This document shows, piece after piece, positions 1-10,229 of a stretch of 64,000 nt of DNA. Position 1 is the stretch's first letter. Each line of letters begins with the position of its first letter. Both the position numbers and the translations under genes were made by a program. The notes beneath the pieces were generated by a model. The model was not told the origin of the DNA. It saw nothing but the letters and a program-made list of their open reading frames with translations, and made no database searches. Source of the stretch: Lederbergia lenta NBRC 16444 (GTDB lineage Bacteria; Bacillota; Bacilli; Bacillales; Bacillaceae_C). The DNA is taken from the NCBI RefSeq assembly GCF_001591545.1, contig NZ_BCVC01000001.1, positions 1,240,001 to 1,304,000 on the forward strand. The letters are read 5' to 3'.

Positions 1-1
1 A

Positions 2-160
2 TTTCTCAGTTCGGAAGAGAATGAACATAAATATTTGAGAAGCTGCACTGATGAATGTCGGGTTCACCCTAGAAATTTATACATTAAAGAACACGAACTC
101 ACAGAAGAAGAAGTACAAACACGACTTCAAGCTTTAGAAAAAGAAATGTCTGTTAATTAA
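2..160 (+). CDS. trhO: tRNA uridine(34) hydroxylase TrhO, C-terminal fragment (cut by window edge)
   Basis: The reading frame is open from the first bases and ends at a TAA at 158-160, giving about 52 residues. They include [15 protein letters not shown] and a final [15 protein letters not shown] helix. This matches the C-terminal tail of the rhodanese-fold TrhO/YbfQ family, where a Cys-rich segment is followed by a charged helix. Family members hydroxylate uridine 34 of certain tRNAs using oxygen. The catalytic rhodanese domain lies upstream of the window, so activity cannot be judged. A hairpin terminator follows at once. Confidence 0.75.
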   Translation, partial: FLSSEENEHKYLRSCTDECRVHPRNLYIKEHELTEEEVQTRLQALEKEMSVN

Positions 161-164
161 TTAG

Positions 165-199
165 TACCTGGTATCCAAAATTATGGGTGCCAGGTATTT
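165..199 (+). terminator. Rho-independent terminator after trhO
   Basis: Arms TACCTGG (165-171) and CCAGGTA (190-196) pair across a loop and are followed by TTTATTTAT. It closes the trhO transcript. Confidence 0.7.
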
Positions 200-281
200 A
201 TTTATATTAGTTTATTATTGAAATTCGTGCCATTCATGCGATAATAACTAGTAATGATACAGATAGAGAAGAGGAGAATTC

Positions 282-1349
282 ATGCAAAAGGAAAAATGGT
301 TTAAATTTGGTGTAGCGATCATCATGATTTTTTTAATTATTTGGTTAGGAACGAAGATCAGTTTTATTTTTACACCACTTGTAGTTATTATTACAACTTT
401 ATTTCCACCTATTATCTTAGCTGGCGTCTTATATTATTTAATGAGACCTATCGTGAATTTTTTGTCTAAGAAAATACCACGTACATTGGCAATTCTTATT
501 ACATTTATCGCCATTGGCGGGATTATTACCGGACTTGTATTCTTAATAGGGCCTAAATTACAAATGCAATTTGATAATTTAATTAAAAACTTTCCAGGAT
601 ATGCACAAATTCTTCAAGATAAACTAACTAGTTTATCGCAAAATGAATGGTTTCAGCAAATACAAAATGATTATCTTTCGATTGACAAACTAACTGCTAA
701 GTTTGAAGAAAACGCACAAAGCATGTTCCAAAATATTGCATCAACTATTGCTGAAACAGTAGGCTTTATAGCAAATATTGTGATGGTGCTTGTATTAATT
801 CCCTTCGTTTTGTTCTTTATGTTAAAGGATGGAAAGCAAGCGCCTAAATTTCTAATGAAAATTCTGCCTAAAAAGCATCAAGTGGAAGCGGAAAAGATAT
901 TGGTAGAAATGGATGAGGCATTAAGTTCATACATACAAGGTCAACTAATTGTTAGCTTTTGTGTAGGTTTACTGGCTTACATTGGATACTTAATTATCGG
1001 TCTTGAATATTCACTTGTACTGGGTGTACTTGCGATGGTAACAAATGTCATTCCTTTTGTTGGTCCCTGGATTGGGACATTTCCAGCAATTATTGTAGGT
1101 TTGCTTACATCTCCACTCCAAGCATTGTTAGTTGCAATAGTGGCTGTTGTCGCCCAGCAAACAGAGAGTAATTTTATTTCCCCACTTGTAATGGGAAAAG
1201 CATTAAATATGCATCCTTTGACCATTATATTTGTTTTACTGGTCGCTGGACAATTTGCAGGGTTATTAGGGTTAATCTTAGCCGTACCGACATATGCACT
1301 ATTGAAAGTAATTGTTAGTCATTTATACCGTTATATAAAACTGGAATAA
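282..1349 (+). CDS. AI-2E family transporter (putative permease)
   Basis: A 355-residue polytopic membrane protein. There are paired hydrophobic segments near residues 10-55 and 70-95, a soluble stretch at about 100-155, and a C-terminal block of several membrane helices (about 160-345) with the GLEYSLVLG and PFVGPWIG motifs typical of the AI-2E exporter/UPF0118 family. Members export small molecules or act as sodium/proton antiporters; the substrate here is unknown. The start is set by AGAGGAG five bases before the ATG. It is monocistronic, between two terminators. Confidence 0.85.
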   Translation: MQKEKWFKFGVAIIMIFLIIWLGTKISFIFTPLVVIITTLFPPIILAGVLYYLMRPIVNFLSKKIPRTLAILITFIAIGGIITGLVFLIGPKLQMQFDNLIKNFPGYAQILQDKLTSLSQNEWFQQIQNDYLSIDKLTAKFEENAQSMFQNIASTIAETVGFIANIVMVLVLIPFVLFFMLKDGKQAPKFLMKILPKKHQVEAEKILVEMDEALSSYIQGQLIVSFCVGLLAYIGYLIIGLEYSLVLGVLAMVTNVIPFVGPWIGTFPAIIVGLLTSPLQALLVAIVAVVAQQTESNFISPLVMGKALNMHPLTIIFVLLVAGQFAGLLGLILAVPTYALLKVIVSHLYRYIKLE

Positions 1350-1360
1350 AAAATTTATTG

Positions 1361-1385
1361 GACCTACATTTGTAGGTCTTTTTTG
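1361..1385 (+). terminator. Rho-independent terminator after AI-2E gene
   Basis: GACCTACA and TGTAGGTC form a tight hairpin followed by TTTTTTG. Confidence 0.85.
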
Positions 1386-1481
1386 TTATTATTTACAACT
1401 TATACTTTCTCCTTTTCCTCCACATCCTATAAAAGGTATCTTTTGCGACCAAAAATATACTGAAGAAGGAGATGTCTCATT

Positions 1482-1685
1482 ATGACTGTCATTACTAATG
1501 TGAAACAAACAATTGTAGGATTAAAAAGTGCACATGCAAGCTTGGAAGGTTTTGCTCTAGAAACTGATAATGAACAAGCAAAACAATTATATAAAATGGC
1601 AGCAGAACAAACACAATCTGTGATAAACTCCTTAGAACCGAGAATGCAAGAAATATTGCAAGAAGAGCCACAATACAATCAATAA
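1482..1685 (+). CDS. DUF1657 small protein (first copy)
   Basis: A 67-residue helical protein starting MTVITNVKQT, preceded by GAAGGAGATG. The core LKSAHASLEGFALETD and the later AKQLYKMAAEQTQSVI match the DUF1657 pattern. DUF1657 proteins in spore formers often sit beside DUF421 genes and in the mobile spoVA operons linked to spore heat resistance. Here a second copy and a DUF421-DUF1657 fusion follow within about 330 bases, but no spoVAC, AD or AE gene is present in the window. Biochemical function is unknown; a role in spores is inference. Confidence 0.8.
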   Translation: MTVITNVKQTIVGLKSAHASLEGFALETDNEQAKQLYKMAAEQTQSVINSLEPRMQEILQEEPQYNQ

Positions 1686-1780
1686 TTGATAAATAGGGGC
1701 AGGGTGAATATCTATTCACTCTGTTCCTTTTCAACAATAATAAAGTATGTGATGGATTTTATAAAAGGAGATGAATGAAA

Positions 1781-1987
1781 TTGACGATTATCTCAAATAT
1801 AAAAGGTTCACTTGCAAGTATAAAAGCTATGCAATCCGAATTTTCTCACTATGCTCAAGTTGCTTCTGATGAACAGGCGCGGGCTATCTTTCACGAATGT
1901 ATGTTGGATGTAGAACAAGTCGCTCAAAGTTTACAGTTAAGAGTAGAATATATGAAAGCGGAAGAACTACAATATAGAAAGTCTTGA
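1781..1987 (+). CDS. DUF1657 small protein (second copy)
   Basis: A 68-residue protein starting MTIISNIKGSLAS, similar in length and N-terminus to the first copy, but with a less conserved core (FSHYAQVASDEQARAIF in place of the ALETD block). Two starts are possible: an ATG at 1775, only about four bases from AGGAG, or a TTG at 1781 about ten bases away. I prefer the TTG because it aligns with the first copy. Its stop lies 17 bases before the 2Duf start, so the two are probably co-transcribed. Confidence 0.75.
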   Translation: MTIISNIKGSLASIKAMQSEFSHYAQVASDEQARAIFHECMLDVEQVAQSLQLRVEYMKAEELQYRKS

Positions 1988-2004
1988 GAGGGAGGGTTAT
2001 TACA

Positions 2005-2874
2005 ATGGATCTTCCAAGTTGGTTTGAAGTAATAATTAGGTCGGCAACTTTAGTAATTGTTTTATTTTTGCTAATGAAATGGCTAGGGAAAAAACAACTG
2101 TCTCATTTGTCTTTTTTTGAATATGTTGCTGGTATCACGATTGGTAGTATTGCTGCTGAAATGTCAACAGGGATTGAGTCAAACTTTGCACATGGGTTAT
2201 ATAGTTTGGTTGTATGGACTGCTATCCCGTTTTTTGCTGGAGTTATCGGATTAAAAAGCAAAAAGGCGAGAAACTTTATTGAAGGAACATCTACGATTGT
2301 TATTCAAGATGGAAAGATTCAGGAAGAAAATTTATCAAAAGAAAAATATACGGTGGATGAATTGATGCAATTACTACGCAAGAAAAATGCATTTCAAGTA
2401 GCAGACGTTGAATTTGCTATATTGGAAGCAGATGGCGAATTAAATGTGTTACTGAAAAAAGAAAAGCAACCACTAACCCCAAAAGATATGCAAATGGATG
2501 TCGCGCCCGAAAAAGTACCTCAAATGGTTATACTTGAAGGGGAGGTAGTAGACTCAGCACTTGCGGCTGGTGGGCATACGAGAGCGTGGTTAGAGGTAGA
2601 ATTGGAAAAATTAAATGTTGCACTTGATAATGTATATATTGGACAAGTGGATTCTTATGGAACGCTGACTGTTGACATTTATGATGATAAAATAAATGTA
2701 CCGACAGCAAATCCGCGAAAAAAATTATTAATGTCTCTAAAAAAGTGTCAGGCAGACATGGAGTCGTATGCGCTTGAAACTGATCTAAAAGATGTGAAAG
2801 AAATGTATAAAAAGAATGCCGAAATTCTTGAACGAGTGATAAAAAAATCAGAACATTTGCTTGCCAATGAATAA
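2005..2874 (+). CDS. 2Duf-like membrane protein (DUF421/YetF with C-terminal DUF1657-like tail)
   Basis: A 289-residue protein. Residues 1-90 hold three hydrophobic segments and the KWLGKKQLSHLSFFEYVAGITIG region typical of DUF421/YetF. Residues about 95-235 form the cytoplasmic DUF421 domain. The last ~45 residues, with LKKCQADMESYALETD and YKKNAEILERVI, resemble the DUF1657 protein encoded just upstream (shared pattern LK, E, ALETD, K, YK, AE, VI). Two-DUF proteins of this type (2Duf) sit in spore membranes of some Bacillus strains and raise wet-heat resistance. The start is the ATG after GAGGGAGGG. Spore function is inference from family and context. Confidence 0.82.
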   Translation: MDLPSWFEVIIRSATLVIVLFLLMKWLGKKQLSHLSFFEYVAGITIGSIAAEMSTGIESNFAHGLYSLVVWTAIPFFAGVIGLKSKKARNFIEGTSTIVIQDGKIQEENLSKEKYTVDELMQLLRKKNAFQVADVEFAILEADGELNVLLKKEKQPLTPKDMQMDVAPEKVPQMVILEGEVVDSALAAGGHTRAWLEVELEKLNVALDNVYIGQVDSYGTLTVDIYDDKINVPTANPRKKLLMSLKKCQADMESYALETDLKDVKEMYKKNAEILERVIKKSEHLLANE

Positions 2875-2885
2875 AAAGCCAAATT

Positions 2886-2919
2886 AAAACCCTGGAAAGC
2901 ACTCATGCTCCAGGGTTTT
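2886..2919 (+). terminator. Rho-independent terminator after 2Duf gene
   Basis: AAAACCCTGGA and TCCAGGGTTTT form an 11-bp perfect stem. It could work in both directions between two converging genes. Confidence 0.85.
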
Positions 2920-2979
2920 AGATTTGTATGGTGTGAATATCCTTGTGATAAGTTAACATTCGTTTTCCTTATCTTGTCT

Positions 2980-3042
2980 AAAAGGACACTCGACTAGAAT
3001 ATACCACTTCCTGTGTGGCAACGTCGAGGGCCTTCCGCTTTT
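2980..3042. repeat. Imperfect inverted repeat, possible intergenic repeat remnant
   Basis: CTCGAC and GTCGAG arms enclose an inner CCAC/GTGG hairpin. The outer edges AAAAGGACA and GGCCTTCCGCTTTT pair imperfectly. The GC-rich GCGGAAGGCC edge resembles short intergenic repeats common in Bacillaceae. It may also serve as the terminator of the ABC-F gene that ends at 3048. Confidence 0.4.
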
Positions 3043-3047
3043 CTTTA

Positions 3048-4703
<1,656 letters not shown>

Positions 4704-4775
4704 TTATAGCATGTTTTAGTTGTCACGTCTTATTATTTACAAAAGAGGAATTGTCTGATTTTTTGTACGATCTAG

Positions 4776-4803
4776 TTGCAATCTCTTACATCTAGTATAT
4801 AAT
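4776..4803 (+). promoter_or_regulatory. Sigma-A-like promoter of thiT
   Basis: TTGCAA and TATAAT are separated by 16 bases, placing the transcript start about 20 bases before the TPP riboswitch. Confidence 0.65.
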
Positions 4804-4830
4804 GAGGGTTGAGCATAATTGAATCGACGT

Positions 4831-4996
4831 ACCACAGGGGGAGCTATATGCTGAGAGTGGATAATAATCCTGACCCTTCGAACCTGTTAGTTAATACTAG
4901 CGCAGGAATGTGGCTGAATAAGAAATAGTGTTTTTATGCACTATTTCTATTCCCCTATGGATACGTGCAGAACTTAAATCATAGGGGGTTTTTTTA
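4831..4996 (+). promoter_or_regulatory. TPP (THI-box) riboswitch with terminator
   Basis: The conserved THI-box blocks appear in order: ACAGGGGGAGC, ATGCTGAGAGTG, CCTGACCC, GAACCTG, and a closing GCGCAGGAATGTGG, over 4834-4915. An extra hairpin follows (AGAAATAGTG with CACTATTTCT, 4921-4948). The terminator pairs CCCCTATG (4952-4959) with CATAGGGG, and its T-run ends right at the thiT ATG. The G-rich 3' arm is also the ribosome site, so the off state should both stop transcription and hide the Shine-Dalgarno. Confidence 0.93.
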
Positions 4997-5598
4997 TGAA
5001 AAGAATTTCTTTACAGGCAATGATTGAAGCGTCCATTTTTGCTGCAATGGCACTCGTTTTGGATTTGCTTCCATCCATCAAGCCTACACCTTCAATCTCT
5101 ATCTCATTTGCGATGGTTCCAATTTTTATCGTAGCGTTCAGATGGGGAATCAAGACTGCCTTTATTTCTGGATTATTATGGGGTCTATTACAAATTGCTA
5201 TCGGTGATTATTATATCGTAACACCACTACAGGGCTTCATAGAATATTTTATTGCTTTTAGTTTTATTGGGTTTGCCGGTTTGCTTGCGCCTGCTGTAAA
5301 AAAATTAGCTTCTGAAGGAAAGAAAGCTTTAATGATATGCACCATTACTATTGGTGTCCTTCTTGGAAGCTTAGCTCGCTACTTTTGGCATTTTATTGCA
5401 GGAGTTATTTTCTTTGCTAAATACGCTTATGAAGCAGGTAAAACTCCGATTGTTTTTTCCTTTATCATGAACGGTACGACAATGATTTTTTCTTTTCTAC
5501 TATGTACGATTGTTATCTGTATAGTAATGTCCATCAGACCCGAGCTAATAAAAACAAATAAAAGGGATATTTCCCTACATAAAAGTAAAGCCTCTTAA
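4996..5598 (+). CDS. thiT: Thiamine ECF transporter substrate-binding subunit ThiT (YuaJ)
   Basis: A 200-residue integral membrane protein with about six hydrophobic segments, the length of ThiT/YuaJ S-components. The RISLQAMIEASIFAAMALVL opening and the WGLLQIAIGDYYIVTPLQGFIEY region match the family. ThiT binds thiamine and works with the shared EcfAA'T module, which is not in this window. The TPP riboswitch directly upstream makes the thiamine assignment firm. Confidence 0.92.
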   Translation: MKRISLQAMIEASIFAAMALVLDLLPSIKPTPSISISFAMVPIFIVAFRWGIKTAFISGLLWGLLQIAIGDYYIVTPLQGFIEYFIAFSFIGFAGLLAPAVKKLASEGKKALMICTITIGVLLGSLARYFWHFIAGVIFFAKYAYEAGKTPIVFSFIMNGTTMIFSFLLCTIVICIVMSIRPELIKTNKRDISLHKSKAS

Positions 5599-5680
5599 TA
5601 GATGATTTATTGAAGAGCGATTTGGATTATCTTGGTTTTTAGCGTATAATAGAACTATTATGAGAAGGGGGATCTAAGCC

Positions 5681-5863
5681 ATGGCATATAGAAGGGGACC
5701 TCAGGAGCCTATCCCTGAAGAAGAAACAGTTGTCTGGTCATGCACAAATGAAGATTGTTCTTGTTGGATGAGAGATGCCTTTTCTACTGAAGAAAAAACA
5801 GTTTGTCCTATCTGCAAGTCAGAAATGGAAAAAGAAACTAGAGTGTTACCAGTAATAAGTTAA
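5681..5863 (+). CDS. ydjO: YdjO-like cold-inducible zinc-ribbon protein
   Basis: A 60-residue protein with four cysteines: CTNEDC at about residues 21-26 and CPIC at about 47-50, a small zinc-ribbon layout. It has the VWSCTNEDCSCWMRDAF segment of the YdjO family, which is described as cold-inducible in B. subtilis. The start follows AGAAGGGGGATC. Molecular role is unknown. A strong terminator follows, so it is a single-gene unit. Confidence 0.75.
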   Translation: MAYRRGPQEPIPEEETVVWSCTNEDCSCWMRDAFSTEEKTVCPICKSEMEKETRVLPVIS

Positions 5864-5883
5864 TTGTTGATATAACAACAGAC

Positions 5884-5921
5884 AAACAACTTCCACATTT
5901 TTATGTGGGAGTTGTTTTTTT
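5884..5921 (+). terminator. Rho-independent terminator after ydjO
   Basis: AAACAACTTCCACA and TGTGGGAGTTGTTT form a 14-bp stem with one G-T pair, then a T-run. Confidence 0.9.
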
Positions 5922-6010
5922 GAGAGACAATATAATGTCCTCTCACCAGCTCGAAGAATATCGATACTAAGAAATCCTTTATATCGTCAGATTTGTATTA
6001 TTTTGCGCAT

Positions 6011-6034
6011 GTTTTACTACTGATTAGGGGATAT
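6011..6034 (+). promoter_or_regulatory. Possible sigma-B-type promoter
   Basis: GTTTTA and GGATAT are separated by 12 bases, close to the GTTTAA/GGGTAT sigma-B pattern, and end about 30 bases before the ATG of the Rieske oxidoreductase. Both boxes deviate by one or more bases, so this is a weak call. Confidence 0.3.
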
Positions 6035-6064
6035 CAAGTAGAGAGTGAAAAAGGAGGCATTAAT

Positions 6065-7627
6065 ATGAATGTGAAAAATACTAATAATGACGGGCAACTT
6101 CCTAAAGAAACAGAATCATATTGGATCAAATCAACAGAAATGAAATCGTTTACGCAACTAAAGAATGATATCGAAGTAGAAGTAGCTATCATTGGAGGTG
6201 GAATTACAGGGATTACAACTGCATATGCACTCATAAAAGAAGGGTTTAAAGTAGCAATTTTTGAAGCAAGTTCAGTACTTAATGGCACTACAGGACATAC
6301 TACTGCAAAAATCACAGCTCAACATGGACTGATTTACGATGAATTAATCCAACACTTTGGTAAGGAGAAGGCCAGGTTATACTATGAGGCTAACTTAAAT
6401 GCAGCAAAATATATCGAAAATAATATAGACTTACATGGAATTGAGTGTGAATATCGAAAAGAAGATGCTTATCTTTATACAACTTCTAGTGATTACTTAG
6501 CAGACCTCGAAAAAGAAGCGGAAGCTTATCGGAAGCTTGGTATTGATGGCGAGTATACGGAAAGTATCCCACTTGATTTAAATGTTAAAGCTGCTGTCAT
6601 AATGAAAAATCAAGCACAGTTTCATCCCCTGCAGTATGTGACACGATTACTGGACTATATAAAGGAAAACGGGGGAGAGATTTATGAGAACTCTGTGGCT
6701 ACTCGGATGGAAGATGGAAATCCGGCAATCGTCCATTTTAAAAATGAATCGAAAGTGACTGCAAAATATGTAATATCCAGCTCACATTTTCCCTTTCATG
6801 ATGGGAGAGGGTATTTTGCTCGCATGCATCCTGAACGTTCTTATGTTATTGCAGCAAAGCCTGAAAAGACATTTCCAGGTGGCATGTACATTAATGCTGA
6901 ACAGCCGACCCGCTCCATTAGATCCGTTACAATAAACGGGGAAGAATTCCTTCTATTTAGTGGTGATGGACATAAAACTGGTCAAGGAAAGGTTGAAATG
7001 AAACATTATGAAGCGCTGGAAAAATTCGCTAAAGAAAATTTCAATACAAAAAATATTTTATACCGGTGGTCAGCTCAAGATTTAGTTACAGTTGATAAGG
7101 TTCCATACATCGGAAAAATATCGGCAGGGCATGAGAATATTTTTATAGCAACAGGGTTTAGGAAATGGGGAATGACAACGAGTACAGTTGCAGCTTTGCT
7201 TATCACAGATTTAATCATTGGCAAAGCGAACCCTTATGAAGATTTATACACTCCATCAAGATTTGTCGTAGATCCAAGCATAAAAGAGATAATTAAAGAA
7301 AATGTGAATGTGGCAACCAATCTTATTGGTGGAAAGTTAGAGCGGCCTGACAAAGAATTGAAAGACATAAAAGAAGGTGAAGGTTCTGTTGTAACGATTA
7401 AAGGGGCAAGAGCAGGGGCCTATAAGACTGAAACAGGAGAATTATTTGTTGTTGACACGACATGTACCCATATGGGTTGTGAAGTGAACTGGAATGGGGG
7501 AGATAAAACTTGGGATTGTCCATGTCACGGTTCAAGATTCTCCTTTGAAGGGGAAGTAATGGAAGGGCCGGCAGCGAGACCTTTAAAGAAAATAGATCCT
7601 AATAGTATCGATTATACCAAGTCATAA
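6065..7627 (+). CDS. FAD-dependent oxidoreductase with C-terminal Rieske domain (YhfW-like)
   Basis: A 520-residue soluble enzyme. An N-terminal Rossmann fold (GGGITGITTAY near residue 46) continues as a DAO-type FAD domain to about residue 410. The C-terminal 80-90 residues form a Rieske [2Fe-2S] domain with CTHMGC and CPCHGSRFSFEG ligand motifs. The same two-domain layout is known in B. subtilis YhfW. The fold suggests oxidation of an amine or amino acid with electrons passed through the iron-sulfur centre; the substrate is unknown. I chose the ATG after AAAAAGGAGG; a longer in-frame start has no ribosome site. Confidence 0.88.
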   Translation: MNVKNTNNDGQLPKETESYWIKSTEMKSFTQLKNDIEVEVAIIGGGITGITTAYALIKEGFKVAIFEASSVLNGTTGHTTAKITAQHGLIYDELIQHFGKEKARLYYEANLNAAKYIENNIDLHGIECEYRKEDAYLYTTSSDYLADLEKEAEAYRKLGIDGEYTESIPLDLNVKAAVIMKNQAQFHPLQYVTRLLDYIKENGGEIYENSVATRMEDGNPAIVHFKNESKVTAKYVISSSHFPFHDGRGYFARMHPERSYVIAAKPEKTFPGGMYINAEQPTRSIRSVTINGEEFLLFSGDGHKTGQGKVEMKHYEALEKFAKENFNTKNILYRWSAQDLVTVDKVPYIGKISAGHENIFIATGFRKWGMTTSTVAALLITDLIIGKANPYEDLYTPSRFVVDPSIKEIIKENVNVATNLIGGKLERPDKELKDIKEGEGSVVTIKGARAGAYKTETGELFVVDTTCTHMGCEVNWNGGDKTWDCPCHGSRFSFEGEVMEGPAARPLKKIDPNSIDYTKS

Positions 7628-7628
7628 A

Positions 7629-7672
7629 ATAATAGCGGATATGCTCAAGGTAGGAGAATATCCGCTATTATA
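7629..7672. terminator. Bidirectional terminator between converging genes
   Basis: AATAGCGGATAT and ATATCCGCTATT form a 12-bp perfect stem between the Rieske enzyme and msrA, which face each other. Confidence 0.75.
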
Positions 7673-7698
7673 AATTAGTCGATTGACTATGGAAAATG

Positions 7699-8226
7699 TT
7701 ATTTCCAATATTTTTCGATGAACGTATCTCTTCCTGAATTATTTCGGTCTGCCAAATAATCTTCTTCATTTTTCTTATAAAAGTCTTGATGATATTCTTC
7801 AGCAGGATAGAAGTGAGTTGCTTTAATAATTTCAGTTACGATTGGTTGATTAAATTTACCAGATTGAGCTAAATCTATCTTGGACTTTTTCGCAGTAGAC
7901 AATTGTTCATCATTGTGATAAAAAATAGCAGCTCTGTAAGAATCGCCTCTATCTTGAAATTGCCCTCCAGCATCAGTTGGATCAATTTGTTGCCAAAAAA
8001 TTTCTAATAGCTGTTCGTAAGTGAATATAGCGGGATCATATGTAATTTGTACAACTTCATAATGACCGGTATTACCTGACTTCACATCCTCATAGGTTGG
8101 ATTATCAATGTATCCACCCATATACCCTGACACGACTCCATGAATGCCATCCCATTGATCAAAGGGTTTTACCATACACCAAAAACAACCACCAGCAAAT
8201 GTTGCAACATCTAATTTATTCGTCAT
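7699..8226 (-). CDS. msrA: Peptide methionine-S-sulfoxide reductase MsrA
   Basis: A 175-residue enzyme that reduces methionine-S-sulfoxide in proteins with thioredoxin. The catalytic GGCFWC motif is at residues 11-16. The family segments [30 protein letters not shown] and EYHQDFY follow in order. The start is the ATG seven bases after TAGGAGG. The stop of the upstream symporter lies just before it, so the two may share a transcript. Confidence 0.95.
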   Translation of the reverse strand: MTNKLDVATFAGGCFWCMVKPFDQWDGIHGVVSGYMGGYIDNPTYEDVKSGNTGHYEVVQITYDPAIFTYEQLLEIFWQQIDPTDAGGQFQDRGDSYRAAIFYHNDEQLSTAKKSKIDLAQSGKFNQPIVTEIIKATHFYPAEEYHQDFYKKNEEDYLADRNNSGRDTFIEKYWK

Positions 8227-8242
8227 GATCAAACCTCCTAAA

Positions 8243-9601
8243 TTAAAATAACCATTTCCAAAAACCAATTACATCAAGAAAAACAATGATGATAGCCGCA
8301 GGTGCAATATATCGTATTAAGAAGTACCAAATTGCAAAAATCAATTTTGCTTTACCAGTTCCGGTCCGGATTTCATTAAATAAAGAATGCTTAGGTATTT
8401 TATAAGCCGCAAATAAAGATATAGCTAATGCGCCAATAGGCAATAAAATATTGGAAACGAGAAAATCAGCAGCATCAAAAATAGATTTATTAAAAATTAA
8501 TACATCATCTAAAACTCCGAATGAAAGGGCTGATGGAATACCTGCAAGAAAAACGAAGAAGCCTGTTATCCATGTTATCTTTTTTCGTTTAGATGCATCA
8601 TCTTTTGCTATAGCTGCTACGATAATTTCAAGCATGGAAAATGCAGATGTAAGGGTAGCAAATAGAAATAGCAAGAGAAAAATGCTAAGAAAAATCATAC
8701 CATATGGCATTTGATCAAAGACGGCTGGTAATACTACGAACAGAAGCCCAGGACCTTCAGTAGGTTCCATCCCTAATGAAAAGACCGCAGGAAATATTGC
8801 TAAACCAGCGAGCAATGAAATGAAAATATTCATTAAAACGATGACAGAAGCAGACTTTGGCAAGCTTTCTGTTTTTGATAAATAAGAACTATAAGTGACC
8901 ATTACTGAGATACCTACACTCAATGCGAAAAAGGATTGTCCCAAAGCATACAAGATTGTTTTTGAGTTTAATGCAGAGAAATCAGGTAAAAGGAAAAATG
9001 CTATTCCTTCGCTTGCACCTTCGAGTGTTACCGATCTAATAATTAAAATGATAAAAGAAATAAATAGCGCTGGCATCATTATTTGATTTGCCCGCTCGAT
9101 TCCTTTTTGCACTCCTTGTGCAACAATCCAAATAGTTACAGCTATAAAAATAAATTGGGCACCAACCGCGGTGTATGGCTGGGAAATGGAAGTGGAAAAA
9201 AGCTGGCCATAATCTTGTTCTGTTAGCCCAGCAAGCTTACCAGTTATTGTATTGTATAAATAAATAAAAATCCATCCACCTACAACACTGTAAAAAGATA
9301 ATAAAATGAAACTAGCTGCCATGCCCATTTTGCCTAACCAATGCCAATTAGTCCCTGGGGCAAAGAATTGATACGCTCGAACTGCATCCTTTTGAGATCC
9401 GCGACCAATTGTAAATTCGGCAAGTAGTATGGGGAGGCCTATTACTACTGTGAATAATAGAAAAACAAGAAAGAAAGCCCCGCCGCCTGTCGTCCCAGCA
9501 ACGTACGGAAATTTCCAAATGGCACCAAGTCCAATTGCTGAACCTGCAGCTGCCAAGATAAAACCTAATTTTGAAGACCATTGCTCTCGATGTTGATCCA
9601 T
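8243..9601 (-). CDS. Sodium-dependent transporter, NSS (SNF) family
   Basis: A 452-residue protein with eleven to twelve membrane segments. The first helix holds the sodium-site signature [24 protein letters not shown] in two overlapping blocks, and EFTIGR follows. Both are typical of bacterial NSS proteins such as YocR and YhdH. These import amino acids or related amines with sodium; the substrate cannot be read from sequence. It starts with ATG after AAAGGAGTATTTGG. The msrA ribosome site is in the short gap after its stop. Confidence 0.9.
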   Translation of the reverse strand: MDQHREQWSSKLGFILAAAGSAIGLGAIWKFPYVAGTTGGGAFFLVFLLFTVVIGLPILLAEFTIGRGSQKDAVRAYQFFAPGTNWHWLGKMGMAASFILLSFYSVVGGWIFIYLYNTITGKLAGLTEQDYGQLFSTSISQPYTAVGAQFIFIAVTIWIVAQGVQKGIERANQIMMPALFISFIILIIRSVTLEGASEGIAFFLLPDFSALNSKTILYALGQSFFALSVGISVMVTYSSYLSKTESLPKSASVIVLMNIFISLLAGLAIFPAVFSLGMEPTEGPGLLFVVLPAVFDQMPYGMIFLSIFLLLFLFATLTSAFSMLEIIVAAIAKDDASKRKKITWITGFFVFLAGIPSALSFGVLDDVLIFNKSIFDAADFLVSNILLPIGALAISLFAAYKIPKHSLFNEIRTGTGKAKLIFAIWYFLIRYIAPAAIIIVFLDVIGFWKWLF

Positions 9602-9799
9602 CCAAATACTCCTTTACATATCAAATTCCATTAAATAACCTTCATAATCATAAGGCATATATGCTTTAAAAACCAGTTTTTAAACATGAGATTTTTTGTA
9701 AGCCAAGAATCTGTATAAGCTGTTCCTTCCTGACAAATAATAAATAGTGTCCTAAATTATAAACGAAGGACATAATAAGGAATAGAGGGGTGCTGTTCT

Positions 9800-10081
9800 G
9801 TGAAATCTAATTCGGTTATACCATTAAGAAATGACAGAACGAAAAAAGCGAATAAGATGTGGGTTTCACTCATGGCAACGCTTGGAATTGGTGTGGCTAT
9901 GTACGGCATTCAAAAATATCAAAAAGAAAAGTTGCCAAGTTCTGTTCAAAATATAATGAAGAAGTTGAACGCTACTGGTACTCCGAATGTAGCTGGCATA
10001 GCAAGGAACAACCCGATTATGGAGTTTTCCGAAGAATTCCTCACTGGAAAAATGAAAAGAAATGCTGGAAATAAAAGTTAA
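9800..10081 (+). CDS. Small protein with one membrane segment, unknown function
   Basis: A 93-residue protein. A basic N-terminus is followed by one hydrophobic stretch (about residues 20-36, with LMATLGIGVAMYG) and a basic, soluble tail. It may belong with the YrzQ/DUF3918-like proteins, but the match is weak. GTG start after GAGGGG. It is followed by a GC-rich hairpin and then the ABC exporter operon, with no visible link. Confidence 0.6.
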   Translation: MKSNSVIPLRNDRTKKANKMWVSLMATLGIGVAMYGIQKYQKEKLPSSVQNIMKKLNATGTPNVAGIARNNPIMEFSEEFLTGKMKRNAGNKS

Positions 10082-10102
10082 TAAATGGAAGAAGAAAAAA
10101 TT

Positions 10103-10130
10103 CCTCGCCCTTAGTAGGCGGGGATTATTA
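10103..10130 (+). terminator. Probable terminator
   Basis: CCTCGCC and GGCGGGG pair (one T-G) around a seven-base loop, followed by a weak ATTATTATT tract. Confidence 0.55.
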
Positions 10131-10229
10131 TTGATCACGTCAGTCCACTTCACATGACATTTTTCTATTTGTATTTTAATATTACATATATGGCTAGAAA
10201 ACGATCGATTTCATATGGGGGATTGTTAG

